A DNA stretch of 64,000 nt from Piliocolobus tephrosceles (taxonomy: Eukaryota; Chordata; Mammalia; Primates; Cercopithecidae), in contig NC_045437.1 in assembly GCF_002776525.5 (NCBI RefSeq), forward strand, positions 136,014,797-136,078,796, given 5' to 3'. The translations under genes and the position numbers were made by a program. The notes under the pieces are model-generated. The model was not told the origin of the DNA, did no database searches, and worked only from the letters and a program-made list of their open reading frames with translations. Below, in pieces: positions 30,861-41,959 of this stretch. Position 1 is the first letter of the stretch. Each line of letters opens with the position of its first letter.

Positions 30861-31086
30861 GGGAGATACCGACTTCCGCCCACCAAGCATGGCTGAGCAC
30901 TCACTACATGGGTGCAATCTGTGAAGTCCGATCAAGACAACAAGTTTCTCAGTCAACACGCATTTAACCTCCGCATGTCTCACCTGTCCAGCCCCGAGTG
31001 AGTTCTGTGTGTGTCTGTTGGGCAAAGGGGAGTACAAAGCAAGCTTAGACTCCACCTCGGTCCTCTAGTGGCTTCTGGTCCTTGAC

Positions 31087-31340
31087 AGTTGTTTTGTTGT
31101 TGTTGTTGTTGTTGTTTGTTTGTTTTGAGACAGGGTCTTGGTCTGTCATCCAGGTTGGAAATGCAATGGCATGATCACAAGTCACTGCAGCTAATTAAAA
31201 AAAAAAAATGTGTTTTTTTTGGTAGAGATGGGGTCTCCCTATGTTCACCAGGCTGGTCTTGAACTCCTGGGCTCCTTTGATCCTCCCACCTCAGCCTCCC
31301 AAATTGCTGGGATGATGGGTGTGAGCCACTGTGCCTGTCC
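31087..31340 (-). mobile_element. Old Alu with internal deletion
   Basis: Antisense copy with a (GTT)n tail side. The end of the right arm joins directly to the linker (CACTGCAGCTAATTAAAAA). Confidence 0.88.
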
Positions 31341-31344
31341 TCTC

Positions 31345-31965
31345 AACAGCTTTTTATATTATGACCATTTGTCCCCTCCACTCCGACCACCCTCCATACT
31401 AGAACATCTGCTCTTCTCAGAAGTAGAGCTGGTATCTGTGTTTCACTGCCCGCTGATCCCAGGCCTGGCTGGCCCTAATCCCAGCGTCCCTCAGGATGTG
31501 AACAGAGCAGCAGCAAGCCAAGAACAGACACGTGGTGAGGTTTCCTGGAAGAACGGGAAGAGCATTAGGCAGGGAGCTTGTAGGCTGTGTTCTGACTCCA
31601 GCTCGGCTGTTATTTGCGGTGTAACTTTGCTTTGGTCTTAATCCTCTCTGGACTTCTGTCTCCTCCTCCCTCAAGCTATGGCACTCCCAAGTCACCTTTC
31701 ACCCGGATGATCACTTCTGGAAGCACCTTCAGTTCCTCCTCGGAATTGGTGTTCCTCCTGGTGAGTGGGCCAAGCTCAACCAGGACTGGCTTCTTGTCCC
31801 AGTGAACATTTGTCCAGGGAGAAGTAGTACCTAGGATCCAGGGCCAAGCCACTCCTCTGGGGAGGGTAGCCCACAGGCCAATAGGCTTTGCCCCTCTCAG
31901 GGCCTGCATAATTCTCACTCAGTTCTTCAGTTCTCAGCTTAAACTAACTTTTAAAATTAGAGGCC
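31345..31965. other. Single-copy block
   Basis: No Alu or L1. A weak sense MIR-like phrase at 31590-31680 (GGTGTAACTTTGCTTTGGTC). Short frames on both strands have no recognisable similarity. Confidence 0.4.
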
Positions 31966-31968
31966 AAC

Positions 31969-32278
31969 TTTTTTTTTTTTTTTGAGAGTCTCGCTCTGTC
32001 ACCCAGGCTGGAGTGCAGTGGCACAATCTCAGCTCACTGCAACCTCACTGCAATCTCAGCTCACTGTAACCTCAAGTTCAAGCGATTCTCCTGCCTCAGC
32101 CTCCCGAGTAGCTGGGATTACAGGCACCCGCCACCATCCCCGGCTAATTTTTGTATTTTAGTAGAGTTGGGGTTTCACATGTTGGCCAGGCTGGTCTTGA
32201 ACTCCTGACCTCAAGTGATCCATCTGCCTCGGCCTCCCAAAGTGTTGGGATTATAGGCGTGAGCCACTGCACCCGGCC
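31969..32278 (-). mobile_element. Alu with internal tandem duplication
   Basis: Antisense copy. TSD TTAGAGGCCAAC at 31957 and 32279. The block CTCAGCTCACTGCAACCTC is followed by CACTGCAATCTCAGCTCACTG (32028-32073), a short duplication. Confidence 0.95.
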
Positions 32279-32534
32279 TTAGAGGCCAACATTTAAAAAT
32301 CAAAAGAGCCATATACAAATTCTGAGCTGCTTTTGTAGAATCAGAAGCTCCAACCCGCTTGGCCTGACTTCTTTGGCATGGGGCTGAGAGGCAATTGCCC
32401 TCTGCAGATGGGGACTCTGGCCCTGGTTCACTGCAGGCCCCACCTAGACGCTCACCCACATGAGCTGCCTGCCCTGTGATCACTGTGGCCCCTGGGCAAG
32501 GGAGACTTCTCAGGCCAGGTGCGGTGCCTCTATC

Positions 32535-32690
32535 CCCAGGGCCTGAACCTGGGACTGGAACATGGTAGTAACTCAATAAACATTGGTTGAATCAATGATT
32601 GAATAAACACACGTATGTGACATTAAATCTAAATGTACATCCTTCATTCTGGCATTCAAAGCCCTCTTTGATTCTGTCCAAAACTGCCAA
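32535..32690 (+). mobile_element. MIR or L2 end fragment
   Basis: ATGGTAGTAACTCAATAAACATTGGTTG is the terminal phrase of MIR/L2. CTTCATTCTGGCATTCAAAGCCC that follows resembles L2. Confidence 0.5.
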
Positions 32691-32900
32691 TCACTACGAT
32701 AGTGACAATAATGGTGAATACAGTGATAGTACACTACGTATGACTCTATAGCCCTGCATAAAATTCCAGTTATTCCTGCTACAGCCCTTGAAATATGTAT
32801 TATACCCCCCATTTTATGAATAAAAGGGGAAGCAATTTGCCAAGGGTCATACCGCTCCTTAGGGGACAGAGCTCAAGCTGGATGTCAGACCCTAGTGACT
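32691..32900 (-). mobile_element. MIR SINE
   Basis: Antisense: ATTATACCCCCCATTTTATG, GGGGAAGCAATTTGCCAAGGG and CAGAGCTCAAGCTGGATG. Confidence 0.7.
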
Positions 32901-33089
32901 TCCAGTCCCATCCTTTCCACTCCTTTCTCTGGGAGAGATGCATCTTCCAGGGAGCCTCTACCAGACAGGGTACTATGGCAGAGGTGGGAGGACCCAGAGA
33001 AGATTCCAGGTTCACCCTCCAGGGGCCACTGCTTTTCTTCTGCATGGGAATCTTGCAAGTTGCTTGCCAAAATGCATCTTCCCAGCCAT

Positions 33090-33185
33090 CGGGATCTCTG
33101 GCTGTGGAGCCAGGAACCTGCATTTTCACAAGCAGCCCAGGAGATGCTGTGACACTGGCAGGTTTGGGATCCTCTGGTTTTTAAG
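33090..33185. mobile_element. MER5-like hAT fragment
   Basis: CCAGGAACCTGCATTTTCAC, AGCAGCCCAGGAGATGCTG resembles the 'aacctgcattttaacaagc' region of MER5/MER20-type elements. Confidence 0.5.
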
Positions 33186-33244
33186 AAGGGCTGCCCTAAA
33201 GGGACCACACAGGGACTCCAGGAAACCCTCCATCCCACTGGGCA

Positions 33245-33520
33245 TCGGGGAGCCTTCAGGCAGAAGTGGGCATTGTCCACTTGTTTATTCACCCATTCTC
33301 AAGACACTATGGTGGACTCTCAACAGTGTGTATACCAGACCCTGCCCCTGCCTTGGACATACAGTCTCCCGGGGGAGACAGAAAGTAACCGACATGCAAT
33401 CTAAGATGTGCTATGAAAGAAAAATATGGAGAGGAATAAGAGGGAATCAGAGGGGTCCAGGCTGTGCTTGGGGTATCAGGGAATCTGAGCTTAGAGGGAG
33501 GAAGAAGTAGGAACTGGAGA
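33245..33520 (-). mobile_element. L2 LINE fragment
   Basis: CACTTGTTTATTCACCCATTC, then CCAGACCCTGCCCCTGCC and CAGTCTCCCGGGGGAGACAG follow the antisense L2 order. Confidence 0.6.
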
Positions 33521-33584
33521 GATCCCTTCCACAAGCTAAGGTATATGGACTGGGCATTCAGAGTAAAGGGAAGAAGATATAGGT

Positions 33585-34020
33585 ATGGATATAGAAAATA
33601 GACATATAAAGAGATTTGCTATAAGGAATTGGCTCACGTGCTTTTGGAGGCCGACCAGTCTTCAGATCTGCTGCAAGCTGGAGACCCAGGGGAGCCCAGT
33701 CTGAGTCTGAAGGCCTGAGACCCAGGAGTGCCAATGAGTTGTGTAAGTTCCAGTCCCAGCCTGAGTCTGAAGGTAGGAGAAAACCAATGTCCCAGCAGAA
33801 AGAGAGAAAAGTTTTTCTTATTCAGCCTTTTGTTCTATTCGGGACTTCAGTGGATCAGAAGAGGTCCTCCCACATGGGGAGGCTAGTCTGCTTTACTTAA
33901 TCTACTGATTCAAATGCTAATCTGATCCAGAAACACTCTCATGGACACACCCAGAAATCGTGGTGAGCCAAATATCTGGGCCCCTGTGGCCTACTTGAGC
34001 TGACATAAATTAACCACCAC
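33585..34020 (+). mobile_element. MLT2-type (ERVL) solo LTR
   Basis: ATAAGGAATTGGCTCACGTG, CCCAGTCTGAGTCTGAAGGC, TTTTGTTCTATTCGGGACTTC and the 3' terminus TTGAGCTGACATAAATTAACC. No internal ERVL sequence present; an inert LTR. Confidence 0.8.
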
Positions 34021-35310
34021 AGCGCAGTTGGGCAGAGAGAGGAGATTGGTTGAGGCTTTCTAATCTCTTGTCAGAGCAGGGAGGGGTTGACCATGCCTTG
34101 CCGCTGCTTCCCGGTGCAGAAAGGCCCACCACACCCCAGGCTGGGATCAGGAAGGTTCTTGGGCCTCTGGTTAGCACCATAAATCTGTCCCCCACCCATG
34201 TGATGCTGACTAGGGCTCCCGGTAAGAGTGTTCACTCTGGCTTCCTTCCAGCCCCTGGATGGCTGTGTGTACCCCTGTCTTCCTGGAGAAGCCACTTGGA
34301 CAACTCCAGCTCAGGGAGCTGGCCTTAGCCAGGCCACAGAGAAACCCCAGTCGCCTCCAAGTCCCTCCTGACATTTATGAGGTGCTGCTGAATGGGGCTG
34401 CCTCAAACCCTGAAGGAATGTTAATTGGCTAAAGCTGTTGCCCATGCTCTTGCTTAGCCAGAGTTATTACCATTTTATTGTTATTTGTTTTCCCCCCAGA
34501 GGCGCCTGGGTGGGGCTGAGTGGGCCAGAGCTGCCTTTGGACTGGAACCAGAGATGGGAAGAGGCTGGGGACAGAGGCGGGGTGTGTGTTGGGGGCATGG
34601 ACGACCCTCAACTTGTCCCCAACTCCCATACAGCTTCTTCCTCTTGTCAGGACCTCAACTCAGGGAGGGGATGAAGAAAAAAGTCTGGAAAGGGAGTAAA
34701 ATGCAGAGGCTGAAAACATGGCTTTGGTGTCCCAGACCCTCAAGGGTCCAAAAGCTGGCTCTGCCCTCCTCAGCTTTGGGTGCCAGGGAACTTCAGTCTC
34801 CATGTCTGTTGTAATATCAGCCTGTCTGGGCTGTCCTGATGGAAAATGTGCCTGCTCAGCACATAAGGATTACATTTCTCATAGGAGAGCCACCTCTGGG
34901 GCAAGTTTGAAAACATCTTACCGTAGGATTCACAGTTGGAAAGACCCTTCCAGAGGGTCTGTGTTACTGTCAAGATGAAGAAACTAGCGCAGACAGGAAG
35001 GGAGACTTCGGCAGTGCCTCTCTGCAGCAGACGTGGGGCCAGGGCCAGGCTGCTTGTTGGTCTGGGCCCTGCTCCGTGCTGAGTCAGCTCCCTGCACCTG
35101 GGACAGTGGGGTCGTTGAGAACATGGTAGTGATGGCTTCTTCTATGAAGGTGACCTAAGGGTGAGGCATGGAGTGGGTCGGGGCTTGAATTTGCCCAAAA
35201 GATCCCTCGTTTCAAATCCTCAGCCCACTTGCAGAACAGACAAATGTTCTTGAGCTATCACAGACTGCCTCCTTCTTCCTCCTCCTTTCTCTCCCCACCC
35301 AGTCCCCTGC
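34021..35310. other. Single-copy block, 1.3 kb
   Basis: Largest repeat-poor stretch in the middle of the window. A weak antisense MIR-like phrase lies at 34960-35040. It contains the MAF/NF-E2 site at 35077-35089. No exon with both splice sites and a conserved frame seen. Confidence 0.45.
35077..35089. promoter_or_regulatory. MAF/NF-E2 recognition element (MARE)
   Basis: TGCTGAGTCAGCT agrees with the T-MARE TGCTGAGTCAGCA at 12 of 13 positions. An E-box-like CACCTG follows within 15 bases (35094-35099). Confidence 0.5.
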
Positions 35311-35609
35311 TTTTTTTTTTTTTTTTTTGACAGGTCTTGCTCTTTTGTCTAGACTAGAGTGCCGTGGCACTATCTCGGCTCACTGCAACCTCCACCTCCC
35401 GGGTTCAAGCGACTCTTGTGCCTCAGCCTCCCAAGTAGCTGGGATTGCAGGCATGCACCATCATGCCTGGCTAATTTTTGTATTTTTAGTAGAGACGAAG
35501 TTTTGCTATATTGGCTAGACTGGTCTTGAACTCCTGGTCTCTCAAGTGATCCACCTGCCTTGGCATCCCAAAGTGCTGGGATTACAGGTGTAAGCCACCA
35601 TGCCCAGCC
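35311..35609 (-). mobile_element. Alu
   Basis: Full-length antisense copy with an 18-base T tract. Confidence 0.95.
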
Positions 35610-35677
35610 TCTCTTCCTCTTTTTCTTTCCCTTCCTTCTTCCTCCCTCCCTTCTACCCTTCCTTCCTGAGCTTACTC
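35610..35677. repeat. Polypyrimidine-rich stretch
   Basis: TCTTCCTCTTTTTC and CCTTCCTTCTTCCTCCCTCCC, mixed C/T low-complexity sequence. Confidence 0.8.
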
Positions 35678-35693
35678 AATAGTTAATTATTTC

Positions 35694-36028
35694 TTTTCTT
35701 TTTCTTTCTTTCTTTTGTGTGTGTGTGTGTGTGTGTGTGTGAGACAGAATCTCACTCTGTCACCCGGGCTGGAGTGCAGTGGTGTGATCTCGGCTCACTA
35801 CAACCTCCTCCTCCCAGGTTCAAGTGATTCTCGTGCCTCAGCCTTCTGAGTAGCTGGGATTATAGGCAGGCGCCACCACACCTGGCTGATTTTTGTATTG
35901 TTAGAAGTGATGGGGTTTCACCATGTTGGCCAGGCTGGTCTCGAACTCCTGACCTTGAGTGATCCACCCACCTTGGCCTCCCAAAGTGCTGGGGTTACAG
36001 GCATGAGTCAGCAGTGAGTCACCAGGCC
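35694..36028 (-). mobile_element. Alu with (GT)n in its T tail
   Basis: TSD AATAGTTAATTATTTC is exact at 35678-35693 and 36029-36044. The T-rich tail contains (GT)12 or so at 35717-35740. Confidence 0.97.
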
Positions 36029-36044
36029 AATAGTTAATTATTTC

Positions 36045-36969
36045 ATCCATGCATTTACTCACTATGTGTTGATACTGTGCCAAACCCTTTCCTCCATCAA
36101 TCCTGTGCCTGTGACAAATTGTCTTGAACATGCAGTCACACAAATCTGACTAATGTTGTTCCAACAAATTTGAGTTTCAAATTTCTCCCATCCTGAGAAC
36201 CTACAGCTAGACAGTCTATGACGGGGATGGCTGCTCCATGATATCATCCAGAGCCTAGGCTCCTTCTGCTCTGCCATCTTTAGTACATGGCTTCTATTCT
36301 TGAGGTCACTTCATGGTCCAAGATAGCTGTTGGAGCTCCAGCCATTGCATCTGAGTTCTAGTATTATGTAAAGAAGGAGGAGAAAAGCAAAAAAAAAGCA
36401 GCATCAATCTGTCTCTCGCCCTCCTAGTCAGTTGTCTTTCAGGTACTTTCCTGAAAGTCCTAACTGATGACTTTTGCTTCGATCTTGTTGGTCTCCTCTA
36501 TGCACAAAGATGACTGGGAAATTCAGTTTTTCAACTGGGCACATTGACAATTCTGTTCTGTTGCTAAGGTAGAAGGAGAGAATAGATCTTGGATGATGGA
36601 GATAAACACTAGCATTTTGTTCCACCATCCCCACTGATTTTTGTCTCCCACAGCTTTGGGAATGGCTTGTCTTCTGTACTCTACCCAGGAGTGTGTAGGT
36701 GTACCCACAATCATAGCTGAGGACTCCTCTTCACTTCAGTGCTCTTTCCTGAGTGTCTTCATGTATCATTCCAGAGGGGGAAACCACAATTGTCAGACCC
36801 AGGCTAGAATGGTTAAAAGATTCTTGAAAATTGTGAAATACGAATCCCTTTTATTTGTTGTGCAACGGTATAAAAGTCATAACCCTTGCATGAAGAATGA
36901 AAAGCAAAGCAAAGAAAGACCATGCCTACCGTCTCACAGAGATGCCTCCCCTGTTATGCTTAGGTTGTG
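36045..36969. other. Mostly unique block, possible old repeat
   Basis: CCTAGGCTCCTTCTGCTCTGCC near 36255 suggests an old LTR- or DNA-type repeat of unknown name. Nothing coding was identified. Confidence 0.35.
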
Positions 36970-36982
36970 GCCCTGCACCCAT

Positions 36983-37287
36983 GTTTTTTTTTTTTTTTTT
37001 TTTTTTTGAGACGGAGCCTCGCTCTGTCGCCCAGGCCGTAGTGCAGTGGCGCAATCTTGGCTCACTGCAAGCTCGGCCTCTCGGGTTCACACCATTCTCC
37101 TGCCTCAGCCTCCCGAGTAGCTGGGACTAGAGATGCCCGCCACCTCGCCCGGCTAATTTTTTATATTTTTAGTAGAGACGGGGTTTCACCATGTTAGTCA
37201 GGATGGTCTCGATCTTCTGATCTCGTGATTTGCCCGCCTCGGCCTCCCAGAGTGCTGGGATTACAGGCATGAGCCACCGTGCGCAGT
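36983..37287 (-). mobile_element. Young Alu (AluY-like)
   Basis: Antisense copy with GCAAGCTCGGCC, CCACCTCGCCCGG and GATCTCGTGATTTGCC. TSD GCCCTGCACCCAT (36970) and GCCCTGCACCTAT (37288). Confidence 0.96.
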
Positions 37288-37509
37288 GCCCTGCACCTAT
37301 TTTAACCTTGTTTCCCTACAGCCTGGCAGCTCACTGGCATTGGCTTGGCATTCTAGGCAAGGAGTGCCCAGCAATTATTTGCATTATGTCTTGACTCACC
37401 AAGGCTATTCCAAACACTAATCCCGTCAATTCTCAGGATACTTCTGGGGGTATAAGTAAGAGCAACTTCATGTTTCAGAGAAGAAACTGAAACCCATAAA
37501 TAATAGTAA

Positions 37510-38100
37510 GACCGATCATATTCATAACTGTAATTTACTGAGCACTTACTACGTGTCAACACAGGGCCAAGACCTGTTCATGGTTCCATCCAATAAATAT
37601 TTACTGAAGGCCTACTTTGTCAGGCACAGGGCTGGGTGCCAGGGATAGAACGTGGATAAAGGCTGGGCGCCACGTCTCACACCTGTAATCCCAGCACTTT
37701 GGGAGGCCGAGGCGGGCAGATCACGAGATCAGGAGATCGAGACCATCCTGGCTAACATGGTGAAACCCCGTCTCTACTAAAAATACAAAAAATTAGCCGG
37801 GCGTGGTGGCGGGTGCCTGTAGTCCCAGCTACTCGGAAGGCTGAGGCAGGAGAATGGCGTGAACCCGGGAGGCAGAGCTTGCAGTGAGCCGGGATCGCGC
37901 CACTGCACTACGGCCTGGGCGACAGAGCGAGACTCTGTCTCAAAAAAAAAAAAGAACGGGGATAAAATAGAGCCCAACCACTGGAGCTGAGAGTTGGGGG
38001 TGGGGACGGCTGCAGAGGGACACGGGGAATAAGCAAGTAAACATAACTGTGATTGCAAACTGGGCAAAGTGTGGAGGCAGTGAGTGAATGAATGGGACCC
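37510..38100 (-). mobile_element. L2 LINE split by AluY
   Basis: Antisense L2 at 37510-37660 (TACTGAGCACTTACTACGTG, CACAGGGCTGGGTGCCAGGG) and 37967-38100. Confidence 0.65.
37661..37953 (+). mobile_element. AluY
   Basis: AluY words (GATCACGAGATCAGGAGATC, GAATGGCGTGAACCCGGG, GAGCTTGCAGTGAGCCGG). TSD GAACGTGGATAAA (37648) and GAACGGGGATAAA (37954). Confidence 0.97.
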
Positions 38101-38129
38101 CCCTTAGGGAGGTCAGGGAGGTGGCATGC

Positions 38130-38230
38130 ATTTGGACCTCAGGAAGGTCCACCTCCCCATTTGGTAGAAGAGGAAACCAAGGCCTAGACGGGCAAAGTAG
38201 GTGAGTGAAAGAGCTTGGACATCATTTTGA
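38130..38230 (-). mobile_element. MIR SINE fragment
   Basis: CCCATTTGGTAGAAGAGGAAAC, CAAGGCCTAGACGGGCAAAG and AGTGAAAGAGCTTGG are antisense MIR-like. Confidence 0.55.
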
Positions 38231-38911
38231 TTCTCCCAGAATTGGCACCAGTTCTGTGCCTGGTCTGTGCAACTCCAGAGGTCCCCCTGTAACCCTGCCT
38301 GAGTGCCTTATCCGCAGTCATTGCCAAAGAGGCTGCAGGATCAGGAGTGGAGCTTGGGGCTCCTGACTCCCCTCCCAGTGCACCTTCCCACCCTGCTGTG
38401 TTCCTTCCTTTTGATCCAACCAGGAGTTCTCCAGGGGTAGCCCAGGGATCCCAGTGACCTCAAGGAACCTCCCAATGTTCATGGCAGACTTCTCAAATGG
38501 TGGGTATTTCTGAAGTGACCACAAATTCTAGATGTCGTCATAAACAGCCACATCACTATGAGTCTCTAGCCTGAATTAATAATGTACTTAAGAAGTTTAA
38601 TCCCAACCAGGCCTCCTCTAATTACGGGTTGTGTCAGAAGCAGCTCTGGTTTTCTACTAGTCCTGGGGCCAGTTGTGTGTGTTAAAGTAGGCATGGGGGG
38701 GTGGGGAGTCCGTGGGGTATTCCATCAGTCTGTGTGGCTCCAGATGGGAAACTGTCCCCGCCAGGAGACCCCTGTGTCCAGGAGGCCTCTTGGTTGAGAC
38801 TCCCAGTTTAGCTGCATCATGGGCTATTCAGCTCACTGTCAAGTCTGTGCCTTACTTAGTCAGGAGCCCCAGTGAGTGAGAACCAAGTTCCTGGACAAGA
38901 AGAAGAGGCGT
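38231..38911. other. Single-copy block
   Basis: Contains a cluster of homeodomain-type AT motifs at 38573-38628 (GAATTAATAAT, TTTAATCC, CTAATTACGG). No gene seen. Confidence 0.4.
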
Positions 38912-38926
38912 GTGTGTGTGTATGTT

Positions 38927-39153
38927 TTAAGACAGGGTCTCACTCTGTCACCCAGGCTGGAAGGCAGTGGCACGATCACAGCTCACTACAGCCTCAGCCT
39001 CCTGGGCTCAAACAATCCTCCTGCCTCAGCCTCCTGAGACTACAGGGGAGTACCACCATGTCTGGCTAATTTTTAAACTTTTTTGAAGAGATGGAGGTCT
39101 ATGTTGCCTAGGCTGGTCTTGGACTCCTTGACGTGAGCCACTGTGTCCAGCCT
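38927..39153 (-). mobile_element. Old Alu with internal deletions
   Basis: Antisense J-like copy preceded by a short (GT)n. Deletions near CCTGAGACTACAGG and GACTCCTTGACGTGAGCC. Confidence 0.88.
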
Positions 39154-39164
39154 CATTTTTTTGG

Positions 39165-39640
39165 TTGTTTTTAAGTTTCTTTTTTTTAAAATTGTGAACA
39201 TTTCCAAACATACATGAAACTACAGAGTGCAACTGACATCCATGTATCCACTACCCAACTTCAATAAGCATCAATGTTTTGCCATACTTAGTTCATCTAA
39301 CCTTACCCATCTTTCATTTTCTTTTTTTAAGGGGAGGGTATTATAAAGCAAATCTCAGACACGGTGTCTGTCACCTCCAGAGTCATCAGTATGCATTTCA
39401 AAAAACAGAGAAGCAATTTCTTGCATAATCTAGTCACAAAGTGATTATTACACTTACCAAAATTAAAAGTTCCTTAATGTCACCTGATACTCAAGTCAAA
39501 TGAAAATTTTCCCAATGCCAAAAAGACTGTGTTTACAGTTGACTTATAGTAATGAAGGTCCAAACAAAGTCTACTCTTTGCATTGATTTGTTATTTGTTT
39601 TAAGTATTGTAAAAGGTGTTTAAAAATATACCTCAGTTTC
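39165..39640. mobile_element. Old L1-related or other repeat
   Basis: CATGTATCCACTACCCAACTTC, AAAGCAAATCTCAGACACGG, ACTTACCAAAATTAAAAGTTCC and AATTTTCCCAATGCC follow a familiar mammalian repeat order I would assign to an old L1 3' region, without certainty. Confidence 0.5.
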
Positions 39641-39757
39641 CCCCCACCTCATTTTCATGACATTGACTTGAACTTACAAAATTTCAACAAATATTTATTC
39701 AGTGCTTGCTTGTTCTGTGCAAGGCATTGTGCTAAATGTTTTGCTTTTTTTATTGTT

Positions 39758-40050
39758 TTATTTTTTCTGAGACGGAGTTTTGCTCTTGTCGCCCAGGCTG
39801 GAGTGCAATGGCACAATCTCGGCTCACCACAACCTCCATCTCCCAGGTTCAAGTGATTTTTCCTGCCTCAGCCTCCCGAGTAGCTGGGACTACAGGCGTG
39901 CTACCATGCCTGGCTAATTTTTGTGTTTTCAGTAGAGACATGGTTTCACCATGTTGATCAGGCTGGTCTCAAACTCCTGACCTCAGGTGATCCACCTGCC
40001 TCAGCCTCCCAAAGTGCTGGGATAACAGGCATGAGCCATGGTGCCCAATC
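39758..40050 (-). mobile_element. Alu
   Basis: Full-length antisense copy. The 40 bases before it (TCAGTGCTTGCTTGTTCTG) look like a MIR/L2 start. Confidence 0.95.
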
Positions 40051-40075
40051 TATTATTTTTATTTATTATTTATTT

Positions 40076-40185
40076 TTATTTTTTCAGAGACAGAGGCTCA
40101 CTTTATTGCCTAGTCTGCAGTGCAGTGATGCAGTCATAGCTCACTGCATGCAGCCTTGATCTCTTGGGCTCAATCAATCCTCCTT
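40076..40185 (-). mobile_element. Old Alu fragment
   Basis: Antisense right-arm piece (AGTCATAGCTCACTGCATGC), cut where the next Alu has inserted. Confidence 0.8.
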
Positions 40186-40199
40186 GTTTTGCTATCATT

Positions 40200-40495
40200 A
40201 TTATTATTATTATTTTGAGATGGAGTCTTGCTCTGTTGCCCAGGCTGGAGTGCAGTGGCACGATCTCAGCCCACTGCAATCTCCACCTCCCGGGTTCAAG
40301 TGATTCTCCAGCCTCAGCCTTCTGAGTAGCTGGGATTACTGGTGCATGCCACTGTGCCTGGCTAATTTTTGCATTTTTGGTAGAGATGGTGTTTCACCAT
40401 GTTGGCCAGACTGGTCTCGAACTCCTGACCTCAGGAGACCCCTGCCTGGGCCTCCCAAAGTGCTGGGATTACAGGCATGAGCCCCTGGGCCAGGC
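40200..40495 (-). mobile_element. Alu
   Basis: Full-length antisense copy with a (TTA)n tail side. Flanks TTTTGCTATCATTA and TTTTGCTATTATTA are the TSD. Confidence 0.95.
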
Positions 40496-40514
40496 CATTT
40501 TGCTATTATTAATA

Positions 40515-40705
40515 ACAATAATTACTGCTTCCTGAAGACTTACTCTGTACTAACATCATATATGATTTATGTCAAAATTTCCTGAGACAGATAATATTGT
40601 CTCCTTTTTTATTTTAGTCGTGGAAGTGATGAAGACCAGAGAGACAAGTAACTCACCCAAGATCACACAGCAAGTGAGTAGCAGAATTGAGTTTTAAACG
40701 AAGCA
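40515..40705 (-). mobile_element. MIR SINE
   Basis: Antisense: AGTAACTCACCCAAGATCACACAG and AAGTGAGTAGCAGAATTGAG. Confidence 0.8.
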
Positions 40706-41004
40706 CTATTGGATCCAAGGTTATTCCTTTTCATGCTTCCCATGATACCCCCAGAAGCAGAGAGAGACAGCTTGCTTGCTCAGGAGTAGTTGAGGAGGGC
40801 GCTTTGTGGAGAAAGACTCATGAAAGGGCTTCTCCAGGGCCAGGATGCCTGAGCTGCTGAAAGCACATGTGAAAGCTCATGCCTTCATGGTGACTCACTG
40901 GAATAAATTCTGCTTCCCAAGGCCATGTGAAATGGGACTTCAACAAGTAAGAAAAAGATGGAAAATGCAAAACACCGAACTTATTTTATTCTAAGGTAAC
41001 CAGC
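40706..41004. other. Single-copy spacer
   Basis: No repeat or gene recognised. Confidence 0.4.
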
Positions 41005-41186
41005 CGATACACTGTGGCTGTGTCCCCACCCAAAGCTCATCCTGAGCTGTAGCTCCCACAATTCCCACATGTTGTGGGAGGGACCTGGTGTGAGGTAATT
41101 GAATCATGGGGGCAGGTCCTTCCTGTGCTGTTCCCATGATAGTGAATAAATCTCATGAGATCTGATGATTTTATAAAGATCTGACA
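41005..41186 (+). mobile_element. THE1/MST-type MaLR LTR fragment
   Basis: GGCTGTGTCCCCACCCAAAG, CATGTTGTGGGAGGGACCTGG, TAATTGAATCATGGGGGCAGG and CTCATGAGATCTGATGATTTTATAA are 5' LTR words. The 3' half is missing. Confidence 0.85.
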
Positions 41187-41246
41187 CCCCCACCTCGGCC
41201 TCCCAAAGTTCTGGAATTACAGGTGTGAGCCACTATGCCCAGCCTT
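41187..41246 (-). mobile_element. Alu 5' stub
   Basis: Only the antisense end of the left arm (CACCTCGGCCTCCCAAAGTTC to TGCCCAGCC), joined directly to the LTR fragment. Confidence 0.85.
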
Positions 41247-41459
41247 ACAAAACTTCTTATAACCTATCTTGGAATTCCTAGAATGTCACTGTGCCACATT
41301 CTATGGGTCAAAGAAGTCGTTAAGGCCAGGACAGATTCTAGGGAAGAGGACTTAGACATCCCCCTCAGTGATGAAAGTAACTAAGACTTGGCTGCCATCT
41401 TTAATCCACCACACCCTCCCCGACCCTGCTTCTTCACTGTTTCATCATCACTATCACCA

Positions 41460-41715
41460 CTCCAGCTAGTATTAATTGAGCAACATCAATACTCCAGGCA
41501 CCAAGGCAAGCTGTTTACACATTATCCTTGTAACGTCCTTCCAAACATACATCAGCACTTGCCCACTTTACACAGGAGGAAGCCGAGGCTCAGGGAGGTT
41601 AAGGGAGCTTCCCAAGGTCAATGCACCTAGCAAACAGCAGAACCGGACTTGAACCCAGTTCTGTCTGGAATTTGTCTGATTCCAAGGCTGGACTTTTTAC
41701 CATTAGGCAAATCCT
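41460..41715 (-). mobile_element. MIR SINE
   Basis: Long antisense MIR: ACGTCCTTCCAAACATAC, AGGCTCAGGGAGGTTAAGGG, CCCAAGGTCAATGCACC and GGACTTGAACCCAGTTCTGTC. Confidence 0.85.
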
Positions 41716-41959
41716 GGCCCCCTAACTTAACTCCCTGTGACTATGCTGTAGGCTGTACAGAAGTCAATGGCAAACCTGCCATATAGATCTCCTTGTTGAC
41801 CAGAAGGAACTCCATGCTAATCCAACTTCTGGTGCTTCTTAGCTTGTGGAGAATGTAGGCATTCTAAAGCCAGCCATCGCCTCTCTGCTAACCATGGCAC
41901 TGTACATCATTATTTAGGGCCATTATGCTCTGGGGGATGCAATGGGACTTGTTTTCTGC

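Noticed and set aside
30473..30923. Calling a definite protein-coding exon
   Set aside because: Splice-like signals point to both strands, the frame has no recognised homologue and composition alone can keep it open.
31060..31078. CCTCTAGTGGC as a second CTCF site
   Set aside because: Reverse complement GCCACTAGAGGACC fails the GGC part of the core.
32938..33510. 190-codon plus-strand frame
   Set aside because: It runs across unique DNA, a MER5-like piece and an antisense L2. No domain or coding bias.
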